DNA from: Azospirillum brasilense
Lineage (GTDB): Bacteria > Pseudomonadota > Alphaproteobacteria > Azospirillales > Azospirillaceae
Direction: 5' to 3'
DNA length: 64,000 nt
NCBI RefSeq assembly: GCF_001315015.1
Contig: NZ_CP012915.1
Location: 1,102,501-1,166,500 of the forward strand
The position numbers were made by a program, and so were the translations under genes. The notes beneath the pieces are model-generated. The model made no database searches and had not been told where the DNA came from. It saw only the letters and a program-made list of their open reading frames with translations. Numbering within the stretch: the first letter of the stretch is position 1; the number at the start of each line of letters is the position of its first letter. Shown here piece by piece: positions 55,384 through 64,000 of the stretch.

Positions 55384-56759
55384 CGACCGGCAGCATCGCC
55401 CCGGGCGGCTCCGTCCTCTTCGTGGACGACGAGCGGTCCGTCCGCCTCGCCGGGCAGCAGGCGCTGGAGCTGGCCGGCTTCGACGTCACCGCCTGCGACG
55501 GGGCGGAGCGCGCCCTGCGTCATCTCGGCCGCGACTGGCCGGGCGCCCTGGTCACCGACGTACGCATGCCGCAGATCGACGGGCTGGAGCTGATGGAACG
55601 CGCGCTGGCGCTGGACCCCGAGCTGCCGGTCATCCTGATCACCGGCCACGGCGACGTGCCGATGGCGGTGGAGGCGATGCGGCGCGGCGCCTACGACTTC
55701 CTGGAAAAGCCCTTCCCTTCCGACCGGCTGGTCGAGGTGACGCGGCGCGCGGTGGAGAAGCGCCGCCTGGTGTTGGAGAACCGGCGCCTGCGCGACCAGC
55801 TCGCCGGGCTGCCCGCCGGGGAGGTCTCGCCCATCGTCGGGCGGACGCCGGGGATCGAGCGGCTGCGCGGCGCCATCGCCGCGGTGGCCGACACCGACGC
55901 CGACGTGCTGGTGCTGGGCGAGACCGGCACCGGCAAGGAAATGGTCGCCCGGGCCCTCCACGCCGGCAGCAACCGGCGCAAGCACCCCTTCGTCGCCCTG
56001 AATTGCGGCGCCATGCCCGAAGCGATCTTCGAGAGCGAGCTGTTCGGGCACGAGGCCGGGGCCTTCACCGGGGCCGGCAAGCGCCGCGTCGGGCGCATCG
56101 AGCACGCCAGCGGCGGGACCCTCTTCCTCGACGAGATCGAGAGCATGCCGCTGTCGCTCCAGGTCAAGCTGCTGCGCGTGATCCAGGAGCGGGTGGTGGA
56201 GCCGCTCGGCTCGAACGAGCTGATCCCCGTGGACCTGCGCGTCGTCGCCGCGACCAAGGTGGACCTGCGCAAGGCGGCCAGCGAGGGCAAGTTCCGCGAG
56301 GACCTCTATTACCGGCTCAACGTCGTCGTGGTGACCATCCCGCCGCTGCGCGACCGCCGCGACGACATCCCCCTGCTGTTCCAGCATTTCGTCGTCCAGG
56401 CCGCCGCCCGCTACAACCGCGAGCCGCGCGCGCCGAGCCCGGCGCAGGTGCAGCGGCTGGCGGCCCACGACTGGCCCGGCAATGTCCGCGAGCTGCGCAA
56501 CGCCGCCGACCGCTTCGTGCTGGGGCTGGACGACACGCTGTCCGCGGTGGGGGGGACCGCTCCGGCGATGGCGGCGGGGCGCAGCGGCCTGTCGCTGGCC
56601 GAGCAGGTGGATCTGTTCGAGAAGAGCCTGATCGAGAGCGAGCTGGCCCGTTGCAAAGGCAGCGTGAAGGCCGCCATCGAGGCGCTGAACATCCCCCGCA
56701 AGACCTTCTACGACAAGCTGAAGCGCTACGGCCTCAGCCGCGAGGATTTCGTGGAGTGA
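55380..56759 (+). CDS. dctD: C4-dicarboxylate response regulator DctD
   Basis: The 459-residue NtrC-type regulator has a receiver domain (phospho-Asp60 in ALVTDVRMP), an AAA+ domain with [14 protein letters not shown] and LFLDEIESMP, and a Fis-type HTH at the end (AAIEALNIPRKTFYDKLKRY). It activates the sigma-54 promoter of dctA. ATG overlaps the dctB stop by 4 bp. Confidence 0.96.
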   Translation: MTTGSIAPGGSVLFVDDERSVRLAGQQALELAGFDVTACDGAERALRHLGRDWPGALVTDVRMPQIDGLELMERALALDPELPVILITGHGDVPMAVEAMRRGAYDFLEKPFPSDRLVEVTRRAVEKRRLVLENRRLRDQLAGLPAGEVSPIVGRTPGIERLRGAIAAVADTDADVLVLGETGTGKEMVARALHAGSNRRKHPFVALNCGAMPEAIFESELFGHEAGAFTGAGKRRVGRIEHASGGTLFLDEIESMPLSLQVKLLRVIQERVVEPLGSNELIPVDLRVVAATKVDLRKAASEGKFREDLYYRLNVVVVTIPPLRDRRDDIPLLFQHFVVQAAARYNREPRAPSPAQVQRLAAHDWPGNVRELRNAADRFVLGLDDTLSAVGGTAPAMAAGRSGLSLAEQVDLFEKSLIESELARCKGSVKAAIEALNIPRKTFYDKLKRYGLSREDFVE

Positions 56760-56889
56760 CCTTTCTTCGGACGGTGGACGGCGGGGCCGCGATGGGCGAA
56801 AAAGCCATCTGACCCGCCCGCCCCATGGACACCGGAGGCCCGCCCTGGCGACCATAACCGAAGCCCTCGCCGCCGCGCTCGACCACCAC

Positions 56890-59052
56890 ATGAACGGGCG
56901 GTTGGCGGAGGCGGAGATTCTGTACGGGCGCATCCTGGAGGCCGCCCCCGAGCAGGCCGACGCCCGCCATCTGCTGGGCGTGCTGTGTGGACAGACCGGG
57001 CGCGCGGAACAGGCCTCGGCGCTGATCGGCGAGGCCATGGCGCTGCGCCCCGATACGGCGGATTATCCCGCCAATCTCGCCAACATCCTCGACGCCGCGG
57101 GGCAACCGGAACGGGCCGCCGCCGCCCATCGCCGCGCCCTGTCGCTGGCCCCCGACGCGGCGGAGGGCTGGTACCGCTTCGGCAACGCCCTGCCCCATGG
57201 CGGCACCCATTTGCGCGAAGCGGCGGTTGCGGCGCTGGAGCGCGCGGCGAGGCTGGTGCCCGGCGACCATCGCGCCGCGGGACGCGCCGCCCTTCTGCTC
57301 CAGATCATGGCGCGGCCCCACCGCGACGCCGGGCGGCGTGCGGAGGCCGCAGCGCTTCTGGAGCGGTCGGTGGGACTGCTGCCGGAGGATGCGGGCATCC
57401 GCTTCGACCGCGCGGCGGCGCTGTATGCGCTGGGTGACCGGAGCGGAGCGATGCGGGAATTCCGCCACACGCTGGCGCTCGCCCCCGGCCACGCCGAAGC
57501 CTTGAGCAACCTCGGCCTGCTGCTCGACGAGAGCGGTCGCACCGCGGACGGCGCCACGGCCTGCCGGCGGGCGCTAGCCGTTCAGCCCGGCCATGTCGAG
57601 GGCTGGGTCAACCTGTCCGCCGCCTGCGAAACCTTGGGACGTTACGGCGCGGCGGCGGAGGCGGCACGCCGGGCGCTGACCGTGCAGCCCGGCCATGCCG
57701 GGGCGTTCAGCAACCTCGCCGGGGCGCTGGGTCTGATGGGGCGGGTGGAGGAATCGCTGCCGCTGCTCCAGCGGGCTGTCCGGCTCGACCCCGACGACCG
57801 CGACGCGCGCAGCCGATACCTGTGCGCCCTGCTCTACCGCAGCGGTCAGGACGGCGCGGGCCTGCTGGAGGAATCACGGCGCTGGGCGGAGCGTTTCGCC
57901 GTGGCGGCGCCCCTGCCGCGCCCGGCGAACGATCCCGACCCGGACCGCCGCCTGCGCATCGGGCTGGTGTCCGGCGACTTCCGCAACCACGCCTTCTCCT
58001 TCTACATGGAGCCGCTGTTCCGCGCCTTCGACCGGTCGGTGGTGGAGTTGTTCTTCTATTCGACCGCCACCGCCACCGATGCCAAGACGGAGCGCTTCCG
58101 CGCCCTCGCCGACCGCTGGTGCGACGCGGCCGCCCTGACCGAGGAGGAGTTGGCCGCCCGGATCCGGCGGGACGGGGTGGACGTTCTGGTGGATCTGGCC
58201 TCCCACACGGCGGGCAACCGGCTGGGCGTCTTCACCCGGCGCCCGGCGCCGGTGCAGGTGACCACGGCGGTGAACATCGTGACGACCGGCATCGACCGCT
58301 TCGACGCCTGCATCACCGACGCCCTGCTCGCCCCGCCAGGGGAGGAGGCCCATTACGCCGAGCCGCTGCTGCGGCTGCCACGCTTCTCCTGGGCCTATCA
58401 GGGGCCGCCGGAAGCGCCGGAGGTCGGCCCACTGCCGGCGTTGCGCAACGGCTTCATCACCTTCGGCTCCTTCAACAACCTCAGCAAGATCACCGAGGAA
58501 ACGGCGGCCCTGTGGGCCGGCGTGCTGAGGGCCGTCCCGAACTCCCGCCTGCTGCTGAAGTACAAGGCGATGCGCGATCCGGCCTCGCGCGCCCACCTGA
58601 CGGCACTGTTCGCCTGCCACGGCGTGGCCTCGGACCGGCTGGAGCTTCGCCGCCCGCCGGCCGGCATCCGCGCCAACCTCGCCGACTACAACGACGTGGA
58701 CATCGGACTGGACCCCCACCCCTACAACGGCCACACCACGACCTGCGAGGCTCTGTGGATGGGGGTGCCGGTGATCGTGCCGGCGGGCCGTCCCCGAGAC
58801 CTGGGAATCGCGCGGGTGGGGTCCGCCATGATGGTCTCGGCCGGACTGCCCGACCTGATCGCGCCCGATGCCGACGCCTACGCCGCCCGCGCGGTGGCGC
58901 TGTCCGCCGACCTCAACGCGCTGACTGCCCTACGCTCGGGTTTGCGGGGCCATGTCGCGTCCTCCCCGCTCGGCGACGTCGCGGCTCTGGCCCGTGCCTA
59001 CGAAGCCGCCTTCCGCACGCTCTGGCGGCGCTGGTGCGCGACGGCGCGGTAA
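56890..59052 (+). CDS. TPR/O-GlcNAc-transferase-like protein
   Basis: The 720-residue protein has about eight to nine TPR repeats (about 1-310) and a C-terminal OGT domain (about 350-710; IGLVSGDFRNHAFSFY, FGSFNNLSKIT, NDVDIGLDPHPYNGHTTT-like catalytic blocks, ALWMGVPVIV). These bacterial OGT-like proteins may glycosylate proteins such as flagellin. The first TPR appears truncated at this ATG; an in-frame CTG at 56845 with GGAGG six bases upstream would add MATITEALAAALDHH and complete it. Target is unknown. Confidence 0.88.
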   Translation: MNGRLAEAEILYGRILEAAPEQADARHLLGVLCGQTGRAEQASALIGEAMALRPDTADYPANLANILDAAGQPERAAAAHRRALSLAPDAAEGWYRFGNALPHGGTHLREAAVAALERAARLVPGDHRAAGRAALLLQIMARPHRDAGRRAEAAALLERSVGLLPEDAGIRFDRAAALYALGDRSGAMREFRHTLALAPGHAEALSNLGLLLDESGRTADGATACRRALAVQPGHVEGWVNLSAACETLGRYGAAAEAARRALTVQPGHAGAFSNLAGALGLMGRVEESLPLLQRAVRLDPDDRDARSRYLCALLYRSGQDGAGLLEESRRWAERFAVAAPLPRPANDPDPDRRLRIGLVSGDFRNHAFSFYMEPLFRAFDRSVVELFFYSTATATDAKTERFRALADRWCDAAALTEEELAARIRRDGVDVLVDLASHTAGNRLGVFTRRPAPVQVTTAVNIVTTGIDRFDACITDALLAPPGEEAHYAEPLLRLPRFSWAYQGPPEAPEVGPLPALRNGFITFGSFNNLSKITEETAALWAGVLRAVPNSRLLLKYKAMRDPASRAHLTALFACHGVASDRLELRRPPAGIRANLADYNDVDIGLDPHPYNGHTTTCEALWMGVPVIVPAGRPRDLGIARVGSAMMVSAGLPDLIAPDADAYAARAVALSADLNALTALRSGLRGHVASSPLGDVAALARAYEAAFRTLWRRWCATAR

Positions 59053-59059
59053 AGCACGC

Positions 59060-59752
59060 CTATTCGGCGGCGAGCGCGTGGGCGAAGGTTTCCACACCCT
59101 GGACGCCGGCCTCGGTCAGCCCGTATGTGCCCTTGGCGATGCGCTCGAACCAGCCGTAGACGTTGCGCTGAAGGATGGCCGCGGCGTCCTTCGGCGCCCC
59201 GGCGGCGCGCAGCGCCTTCAGCGACAGCGGCCCGGCCTGCAACATCCGGGCGCAGCGCAGCGCATCCTGGCGGTAGGCGGTGACGATCGGCACGCGGGTG
59301 GAGCCGCCGCGGTTGGGATCGCCGCGGCGCCGCGCATGTTCGCCCAGCAGCCGGGCGGCGCGCGTCCTGTCCTTGCGCGGGCTGTAGGGAACGGGGTCGA
59401 GCAGAACCTCCACCTCATGCCCCGCCGCCCGGCCGGTGTCGACGATCAGCAAGCCGACGCCCAGCCGCCGGCACAGCTTGCGCACCCCGCTGTCGTAGGG
59501 CGACGCGCCGCTGGCCTTGCGTCCCGGCTGCGGCACGGCGAGATAGACGATGTCCGTCAGGGCGAGCCGGTCCACCCCTTGAAGCAGCAGGTCCAGGGTG
59601 AAGCGCTTCTTCAGTTCGACGATCAGCGGCGGCTCGGCTCCGCGCACCGCGACGAGGTCGCAGCCGTGGATCTCGGCCTTCACGTCGTAACCCTGGGCTT
59701 CGAGGAAGGCTTTGACGGGGGCGTAGAGGTCGGTTTCGGCGGTGATGGGCAA
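59060..59752 (-). CDS. DUF2161 family protein (PD-(D/E)XK nuclease-like)
   Basis: The 230-residue protein matches DUF2161: LYAPVKAFLEAQGYDVKAEIHG-type start, VELKKRF with the nuclease-like (D/E)-x-K, then the GVGLLIVDTG and RKDRTRAARLLGEHARRRGDPN blocks and a C-terminal winged-helix-like part. The family has a PD-(D/E)XK core but no proven substrate. It faces the OGT gene, with the stops 7 bp apart. Confidence 0.85.
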   Translation of the reverse strand: MPITAETDLYAPVKAFLEAQGYDVKAEIHGCDLVAVRGAEPPLIVELKKRFTLDLLLQGVDRLALTDIVYLAVPQPGRKASGASPYDSGVRKLCRRLGVGLLIVDTGRAAGHEVEVLLDPVPYSPRKDRTRAARLLGEHARRRGDPNRGGSTRVPIVTAYRQDALRCARMLQAGPLSLKALRAAGAPKDAAAILQRNVYGWFERIAKGTYGLTEAGVQGVETFAHALAAE

Positions 59753-59778
59753 GGGAAGTGGAGCGCGTTCTTGAAGGG

Positions 59779-59816
59779 GCCCCCACCCTAGCCCTCCCCC
59801 GCTGGGCGGGGGAGGG
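59779..59816. repeat. GC-rich intergenic repeat, half-unit of type B
   Basis: CCCCCACCCTAGCCCTCCCCCGC-TG-GGCGGGGGAGGG is the left half of the type B element with a tight hairpin, followed by AAAA on the plus strand. It lies between the scpA stop and the DUF2161 start and can act as a terminator for scpA. Confidence 0.75.
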
Positions 59817-59834
59817 AAAAGTGCTGGCGCCGCT

Positions 59835-61988
59835 CTACGCCGCGGCCTTCTGCTTGCGCAGGATGGCCAGGATGTCGGAGGCGGCCTTCGGGATGTTGGT
59901 GCCGGGGCCGTAGATGGCCGCGGCGCCCGCCTTGTAGAGATAATCGTAATCCTGGGGCGGGATCACGCCGCCGCAGACGACGAGGATGTCCCCGGCGCCT
60001 TGGCGGCGCAGTTCTTCGACCAGTTGCGGGACCAGCGTCTTGTGGCCGGCGGCCTGGGACGACACGCCGATGACGTGCACATCGTTCTCCACCGCCTGAC
60101 GGGCGGCCTCCTCCGGGGTCTGGAACAGCGGCCCGATGTCCACGTCGAAGCCGATGTCGGCGAAGCTGGTGGCGATCACCTTGGCGCCGCGGTCATGACC
60201 GTCCTGGCCCATCTTCACGACGAGGATGCGCGGGCGGCGGCCCTCCTCGGCGGCGAAGGCGGACACCTCCTCCTGAATCCTCTTGAAGCCCTCGTCGCCC
60301 TCGTAGGCGGCGCCGTAGACGCCGGAAACCGAGCGGATGACCGCCACATGGCGGGTGAAGGCCTTCTCCAGCGCGTCGGAAATCTCGCCGACCGTGGCGC
60401 GGGCGCGGGTGGCCTCCACCGCCAGGGCCAGCAGGTTGCCGGACTTCTCCGTGGCGGCCTTGGTCAGCGCCTCCAGGGCGGCGCGGCACTTGGCGTCGTC
60501 ACGATTGGCGCGCACGCTGTTCAGGCGGGCAATCTGGGATTCGCGGACCGCCGTGTTGTCGATGTCCAGCACGTCGACCATCTCGGGGTTCTCCGGATGG
60601 TACTTGTTGACGCCGACGATCACCTCCTCGGCGCGGTCGACGCGGGCCTGACGGCGGGCGGCGGCCTCCTCGATCAGCAGCTTGGGCATGCCGCTGTCCA
60701 CGGCCTTGGTCATGCCGCCCAGATCCTCGACCTTGTTGATGAGGTCGAGCGCGGCGTTGGCGAGGCTGTGGGTCAGATTCTCGATGTAGTAGGAGCCGCC
60801 CAGCGGATCGACCACGTTGGTGACGCCCGACTCCTCGGCGATGATGAGCTGGGTGTTGCGGGCGATGCGGGCGGAGAATTTGGTCGGCAGGCCCAGCGCC
60901 TCGTCGAAGGCGTTGGTGTGCAGCGACTGGGTGCCGCCCAGCACCGCGGCCATCGCCTCGATGGTGGTGCGGATGACGTTGTTGTAGGGGTCCTGCTCGG
61001 TCAGGCTGACTCCGGAGGTCTGGCAGTGGGTGCGCAGGGCCAGCGAGCGGGCGTCCTTCGGGTCGAACTTCTGCTTCATCAGGGTCGACCACAGCAGGCG
61101 CGCGGCGCGCAGCTTGGCGATCTCCATGAAGAAGTTCATGCCGATGGAGAAGAAGAAGGACAGGCGCGGCGCGAACTTGTCGACCGGCAGCCCCTTGGAC
61201 ATGGCGGCACGGACGTATTCCAGCCCGTCGGCGATGGTGAAGGCCAGCTCCTGCACCGCGGTCGCCCCGGCCTCCTGCATGTGGTAGCCGGAGATCGAGA
61301 TCGAATTGAACTTCGGCATGTTCAGCGCCGTGTACTCGATGATGTCGGCGATGATCCGCATCGAGGGTTCGGGCGGGTAGATGTAGGTGTTGCGGACCAT
61401 GAACTCCTTGAGGATGTCGTTCTGGATGGTCCCGCTCAGCTTGTCCTGGCTGACGCCCTGCTCCTCCGCCGCGACGATGTAGCCGGCAAGGATCGGCAGC
61501 ACCGCGCCGTTCATGGTCATCGACACCGACATCTTGTCGAGCGGGATGCCGTCGAAGAGGATCTTCATGTCCTCGACGCTGTCGATGGCGACGCCCGCCT
61601 TGCCCACGTCGCCGACCACGCGCGGGTGATCGCTGTCATAGCCGCGATGGGTGGCGAGGTCGAAGGCGACCGACAGGCCCATCTGCCCGGCCTTCAGGTT
61701 CGCCTTGTAGAAGGCGTTGGAGTCCTCGGCGGTCGAGAAGCCGGCGTACTGGCGGATGGTCCAGGGCTTCACCGCGTACATCGTGGCGCGCGGGCCGCGG
61801 GTGAAGGGCGGGAAGCCGGGCAGGCTGTCCAGCTCCAGCCCTTCCAGATCGTCGGCGGTGTAGAGGGCCTTGACGTCCAGCCCTTCCGGAGTCTTCCAGA
61901 CGAGGTCTTCGAGCGTCCCGTTGGCGCCCAGGTCCTTGGTGGCCAGGGTCTGCCAGTCGGCCTGGGTCTTCTTCGGGAACTCGCTCAT
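59835..61988 (-). CDS. scpA: Methylmalonyl-CoA mutase
   Basis: The 717-residue single-chain mutase has the large catalytic barrel ([41 protein letters not shown]) and a C-terminal B12 domain with the DGHDRGAK (DxHxxG) cobalt-binding motif, GVSSQAAGH and [13 protein letters not shown]. It converts methylmalonyl-CoA to succinyl-CoA and completes propionyl-CoA use with the upstream pccA. ATG 61988 has GAGGAGA upstream; the frame upstream of it is not coding-like. Confidence 0.96.
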   Translation of the reverse strand: MSEFPKKTQADWQTLATKDLGANGTLEDLVWKTPEGLDVKALYTADDLEGLELDSLPGFPPFTRGPRATMYAVKPWTIRQYAGFSTAEDSNAFYKANLKAGQMGLSVAFDLATHRGYDSDHPRVVGDVGKAGVAIDSVEDMKILFDGIPLDKMSVSMTMNGAVLPILAGYIVAAEEQGVSQDKLSGTIQNDILKEFMVRNTYIYPPEPSMRIIADIIEYTALNMPKFNSISISGYHMQEAGATAVQELAFTIADGLEYVRAAMSKGLPVDKFAPRLSFFFSIGMNFFMEIAKLRAARLLWSTLMKQKFDPKDARSLALRTHCQTSGVSLTEQDPYNNVIRTTIEAMAAVLGGTQSLHTNAFDEALGLPTKFSARIARNTQLIIAEESGVTNVVDPLGGSYYIENLTHSLANAALDLINKVEDLGGMTKAVDSGMPKLLIEEAAARRQARVDRAEEVIVGVNKYHPENPEMVDVLDIDNTAVRESQIARLNSVRANRDDAKCRAALEALTKAATEKSGNLLALAVEATRARATVGEISDALEKAFTRHVAVIRSVSGVYGAAYEGDEGFKRIQEEVSAFAAEEGRRPRILVVKMGQDGHDRGAKVIATSFADIGFDVDIGPLFQTPEEAARQAVENDVHVIGVSSQAAGHKTLVPQLVEELRRQGAGDILVVCGGVIPPQDYDYLYKAGAAAIYGPGTNIPKAASDILAILRKQKAAA

Positions 61989-62056
61989 GGGACGTCTCCT
62001 CGACACGGCTTCTTGGTTCGAATGATTTGGAACGATCAATGAAATGGATGGGGCGC

Positions 62057-62147
62057 TTGCCCCCACCCCGGCCCTCCCCCGCTTCGCAGGGGAGGGAGAC
62101 CAGTCCCCTCCCTCGCCAAAGGCGGGGGAGGGTTAGGGAGGGGGCAA
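62057..62147. repeat. GC-rich intergenic repeat, type B
   Basis: TTGCCCCCACCCCGGCCCTCCCC opens and GCGGGGGAGGGTTAGGGAGGGGGCAA closes a ~91-bp inverted-repeat element that matches the copy at 35756-35857 at both ends. It lies in the bioY-scpA spacer within a probable operon. Confidence 0.85.
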
Positions 62148-62158
62148 ACCCAGCCTGA

Positions 62159-62752
62159 TTAAGCCTGCGACCGGCGGGCGACGACCTTCCAGGCGGCCTG
62201 CATAATCGCGGCACCCAGTGCGGTCTTCAGGACCGTGGCGGCCAGGAACGGCGTCAGGCCGAGAGCGACAGCCTTCTCGCCGCCGAACAGGACGGCCATC
62301 CAGGCCACGCCCGGAACGAACAGCAGGGCATGGCCGATCGCCAGGGCGCCGACGGCCTTGAGCGGGCTGCGGTCCCAGCCGCGCTCGGCCAGCAAGCCGG
62401 TGACGCCGGCGGCCAGGACGAAGCCCAGCAGGTAACCGGCGGTCGGGCCGGCCATGTAGGCCGGGCCGGCGCCCGGACCGGCGAAGACCGGCAGACCGGC
62501 GAGGCCTTCCAGCAGGTACAGCAGGACCGTCGCCGTGGCGAGGCGGCTGCCGTAGGCCATGCCGAGCAGGATGACGACCATGCTCTGCATCGTCATCGGC
62601 ACCGGCCAGAAGGGCACCTGGACCTTGGCCGAGGCGGCCAGGAGCAGGCTGCCCAGAACCGCCGCGGTGGCGGCGGTGAGCAGGCCGCCCCGCGGGGCGA
62701 CCGTCTCGAGAAGCGAAGCGGCACGCTGCGAAAGCGTGTTTGCGAAAGCCAT
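62159..62752 (-). CDS. bioY: Biotin transporter substrate-binding component BioY
   Basis: The 197-residue membrane protein matches BioY: AAKVQVPFWPVPMTMQSM-like opening (here ASAKVQVPFWPVPMTMQ), GPTAGYLLGFVLAA, and about six helices. BioY is the S-component of biotin ECF transporters and in some bacteria works alone. Between pccA (biotin enzyme) and scpA it supplies the cofactor for propionyl-CoA carboxylase. No BirA-type operator was recognised. Confidence 0.93.
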   Translation of the reverse strand: MAFANTLSQRAASLLETVAPRGGLLTAATAAVLGSLLLAASAKVQVPFWPVPMTMQSMVVILLGMAYGSRLATATVLLYLLEGLAGLPVFAGPGAGPAYMAGPTAGYLLGFVLAAGVTGLLAERGWDRSPLKAVGALAIGHALLFVPGVAWMAVLFGGEKAVALGLTPFLAATVLKTALGAAIMQAAWKVVARRSQA

Positions 62753-62790
62753 CGTCCTTACCTTTCCCTATATGTCGGAGCCCGCTTGGC

Positions 62791-64000
62791 TCACGCGAAC
62801 TCCAGGATCTTCTGATCGACCGCCAGGCTGGAGCCGGGCGTCGCGTGCACCTTGGACACCGTGCCATCCTGCGCCGCGCGCAGGATGTTTTCCATCTTCA
62901 TCGCCTCGACCACGGCCAGCACTTCGCCGGCCTTGACCTCCTGCCCCTCGGTCACGGCGACCGAGACGAGCAGGCCGGGCATCGGCGACAGCAGGAACTT
63001 CGACATGTCCGGCGGCGCCTTTACCGGCATCAGCGCGTCGAGCCGCGCGGCGTTGGGCGTCAACACCTTGACCAGCGCTTGGGCGCCGGAGTGGGACAGG
63101 CGGTAACCGACGCCGACGCGGTCCACCTGGACGCAGACATGCGCGCCGTTCACCGTGCCGCGGAACAGCGGCTGGCCGAGCGTCCAGTCGCTCCACACCA
63201 CATGGTGCCTGCCCTCGAAATCGACGGTGTAGCCGATGCGCTGCGGGCTGCCGTCCGTCGGGTGGACATGGACCGGGTGCTGCGCGCCGTCCATCACGAC
63301 AACCCAGTCGTCACGCACCCGGACCTTGTTGCCCGGCATCTTGCCGGAGATCTGGATGTCGCGGTCGTTCAGGCAGCGGTGGATCACCGCAGCGACGGCG
63401 ATCAGGATCGCCGGGTCGTCCGGCGGCAGGTCGGTGGCGTGGAAACCGGTCGGGTATTCCTCGGCGATGAAGTTGGTGGTCAGCCGGCCGTCGACGAAGC
63501 GCTGGTTGGCCATCAGCGAAGCGAGGAACGGGATGTTGTGGCTGACGCCGCGGATGTAATACTGGTCCAGCGCCTCGCGCATGCGGGCGATGGCGGCGTC
63601 GCGCGTCGACCCCCAGCTGCACAGCTTGGCAATCATGGGGTCGTAGTACATGGAAATTTCGCCGCCCTCGTAGACGCCGGTGTCGACGCGGACATGCGGG
63701 TCCTCCGACGGCGGACGGTAGTGGGTCAACCGGCCGGTGGAGGGCAGGAAGTTGCGGAACGGGTCCTCGGCGTAGACGCGGGATTCGATGGCCCAGCCGT
63801 GCAGCTTGATGTCTTCCTGGCGAAGCGTCAGCTTCTCGCCCGCCGCGACGCGGATCATCAGCTCGACGAGGTCGAGGCCGGTGACCAGCTCGGTGACCGG
63901 ATGCTCCACCTGGAGGCGGGTGTTCATCTCCAGGAAGTAGAAGTTGCGCTCGGCATCGACGATGAACTCCACCGTGCCGGCGGACTTGTAGTCCACGGCG
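62791..64000 (-). CDS. pccA: Propionyl-CoA carboxylase alpha subunit, C-terminal part (cut by window end)
   Basis: The reading frame runs off the window, so only the last ~403 residues are seen: the end of the ATP-grasp domain (FLEMNTRLQVEHPVTE), the biotin carboxylase C-terminal domain (VYAEDPFRNFLPSTGRL), a long BT linker domain, and the biotinyl domain with EAMKMEN where the Lys carries biotin. The BT domain and the scpA neighbour favour PccA over AccC or MccA. It is probably first in a pccA-bioY-scpA operon. Confidence 0.92.
   Translation of the reverse strand, partial: AVDYKSAGTVEFIVDAERNFYFLEMNTRLQVEHPVTELVTGLDLVELMIRVAAGEKLTLRQEDIKLHGWAIESRVYAEDPFRNFLPSTGRLTHYRPPSEDPHVRVDTGVYEGGEISMYYDPMIAKLCSWGSTRDAAIARMREALDQYYIRGVSHNIPFLASLMANQRFVDGRLTTNFIAEEYPTGFHATDLPPDDPAILIAVAAVIHRCLNDRDIQISGKMPGNKVRVRDDWVVVMDGAQHPVHVHPTDGSPQRIGYTVDFEGRHHVVWSDWTLGQPLFRGTVNGAHVCVQVDRVGVGYRLSHSGAQALVKVLTPNAARLDALMPVKAPPDMSKFLLSPMPGLLVSVAVTEGQEVKAGEVLAVVEAMKMENILRAAQDGTVSKVHATPGSSLAVDQKILEFA

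Overview
The window is very GC-rich, densely packed chromosomal or chromid DNA without any tRNA, rRNA, CRISPR array, phage or insertion sequence that I can see. The gene content points to an alphaproteobacterium of the Azospirillum/Rhodospirillales type: ModEABC molybdate uptake, an RpoE-ChrR sigma/anti-sigma pair, DctA with DctBD, malic enzyme MaeB, pyruvate formate-lyase, methylmalonyl-CoA mutase, propionyl-CoA carboxylase and GC-rich intergenic repeats. The genus is an inference from gene content only.

Layout. 1-5 kb: a small acyl-carrier-like protein, an EamA exporter, and the modE-A-B-C operon with a textbook ModE operator in front of modE. 5-36 kb: a complete type VI secretion system (T6SS) made of two divergent blocks that start from 22.9 kb. 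The rightward block carries a small coiled-coil protein, a J-domain-like protein, tssB, tssC, hcp, tssE, tssF, tssG, tssH, vgrG and a MORN/YwqK-like gene; a PAAR-like DUF4280 gene faces it. The leftward block starts with three membrane sensor-like genes that overlap by 4 bp each. The third ends in a SpoIIE/PP2C-like domain that has lost metal-binding aspartates. Then come a lytic transglycosylase, two SPOR proteins, tssJ, tssK, tssL, tssM, tssA and a second Hcp-like gene. The same-strand run continues into yqhA (UPF0114), a homologue of pentameric ligand-gated ion channels, and a SIMPL-domain protein. This envelope cassette coupled to an Hcp gene, together with the sensor/pseudophosphatase head, is the most unusual part of the window.

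36-49.5 kb: dinB, the ECF sigma/ChrR pair, a sigma-54 activator with a PAS domain, pflB with an FNR/Anr box upstream, the pqiABC lipid-transport operon, a small protein with a PPC-like beta domain, and a TPR protein with a glycosyltransferase-like C-terminus. 49.5-56.8 kb: a C4-dicarboxylate block: maeB, dctA with a near-perfect sigma-54 promoter and upstream DctD-type sites, and divergent dctB-dctD. 56.8-64 kb: a TPR/O-GlcNAc-transferase-like protein, a DUF2161 nuclease-like protein, and the propionyl-CoA pathway genes scpA, bioY and pccA, with pccA cut by the window end.

Five GC-rich inverted-repeat elements of two related types lie between genes (near 26.9, 35.8, 40.5, 59.8 and 62.1 kb).
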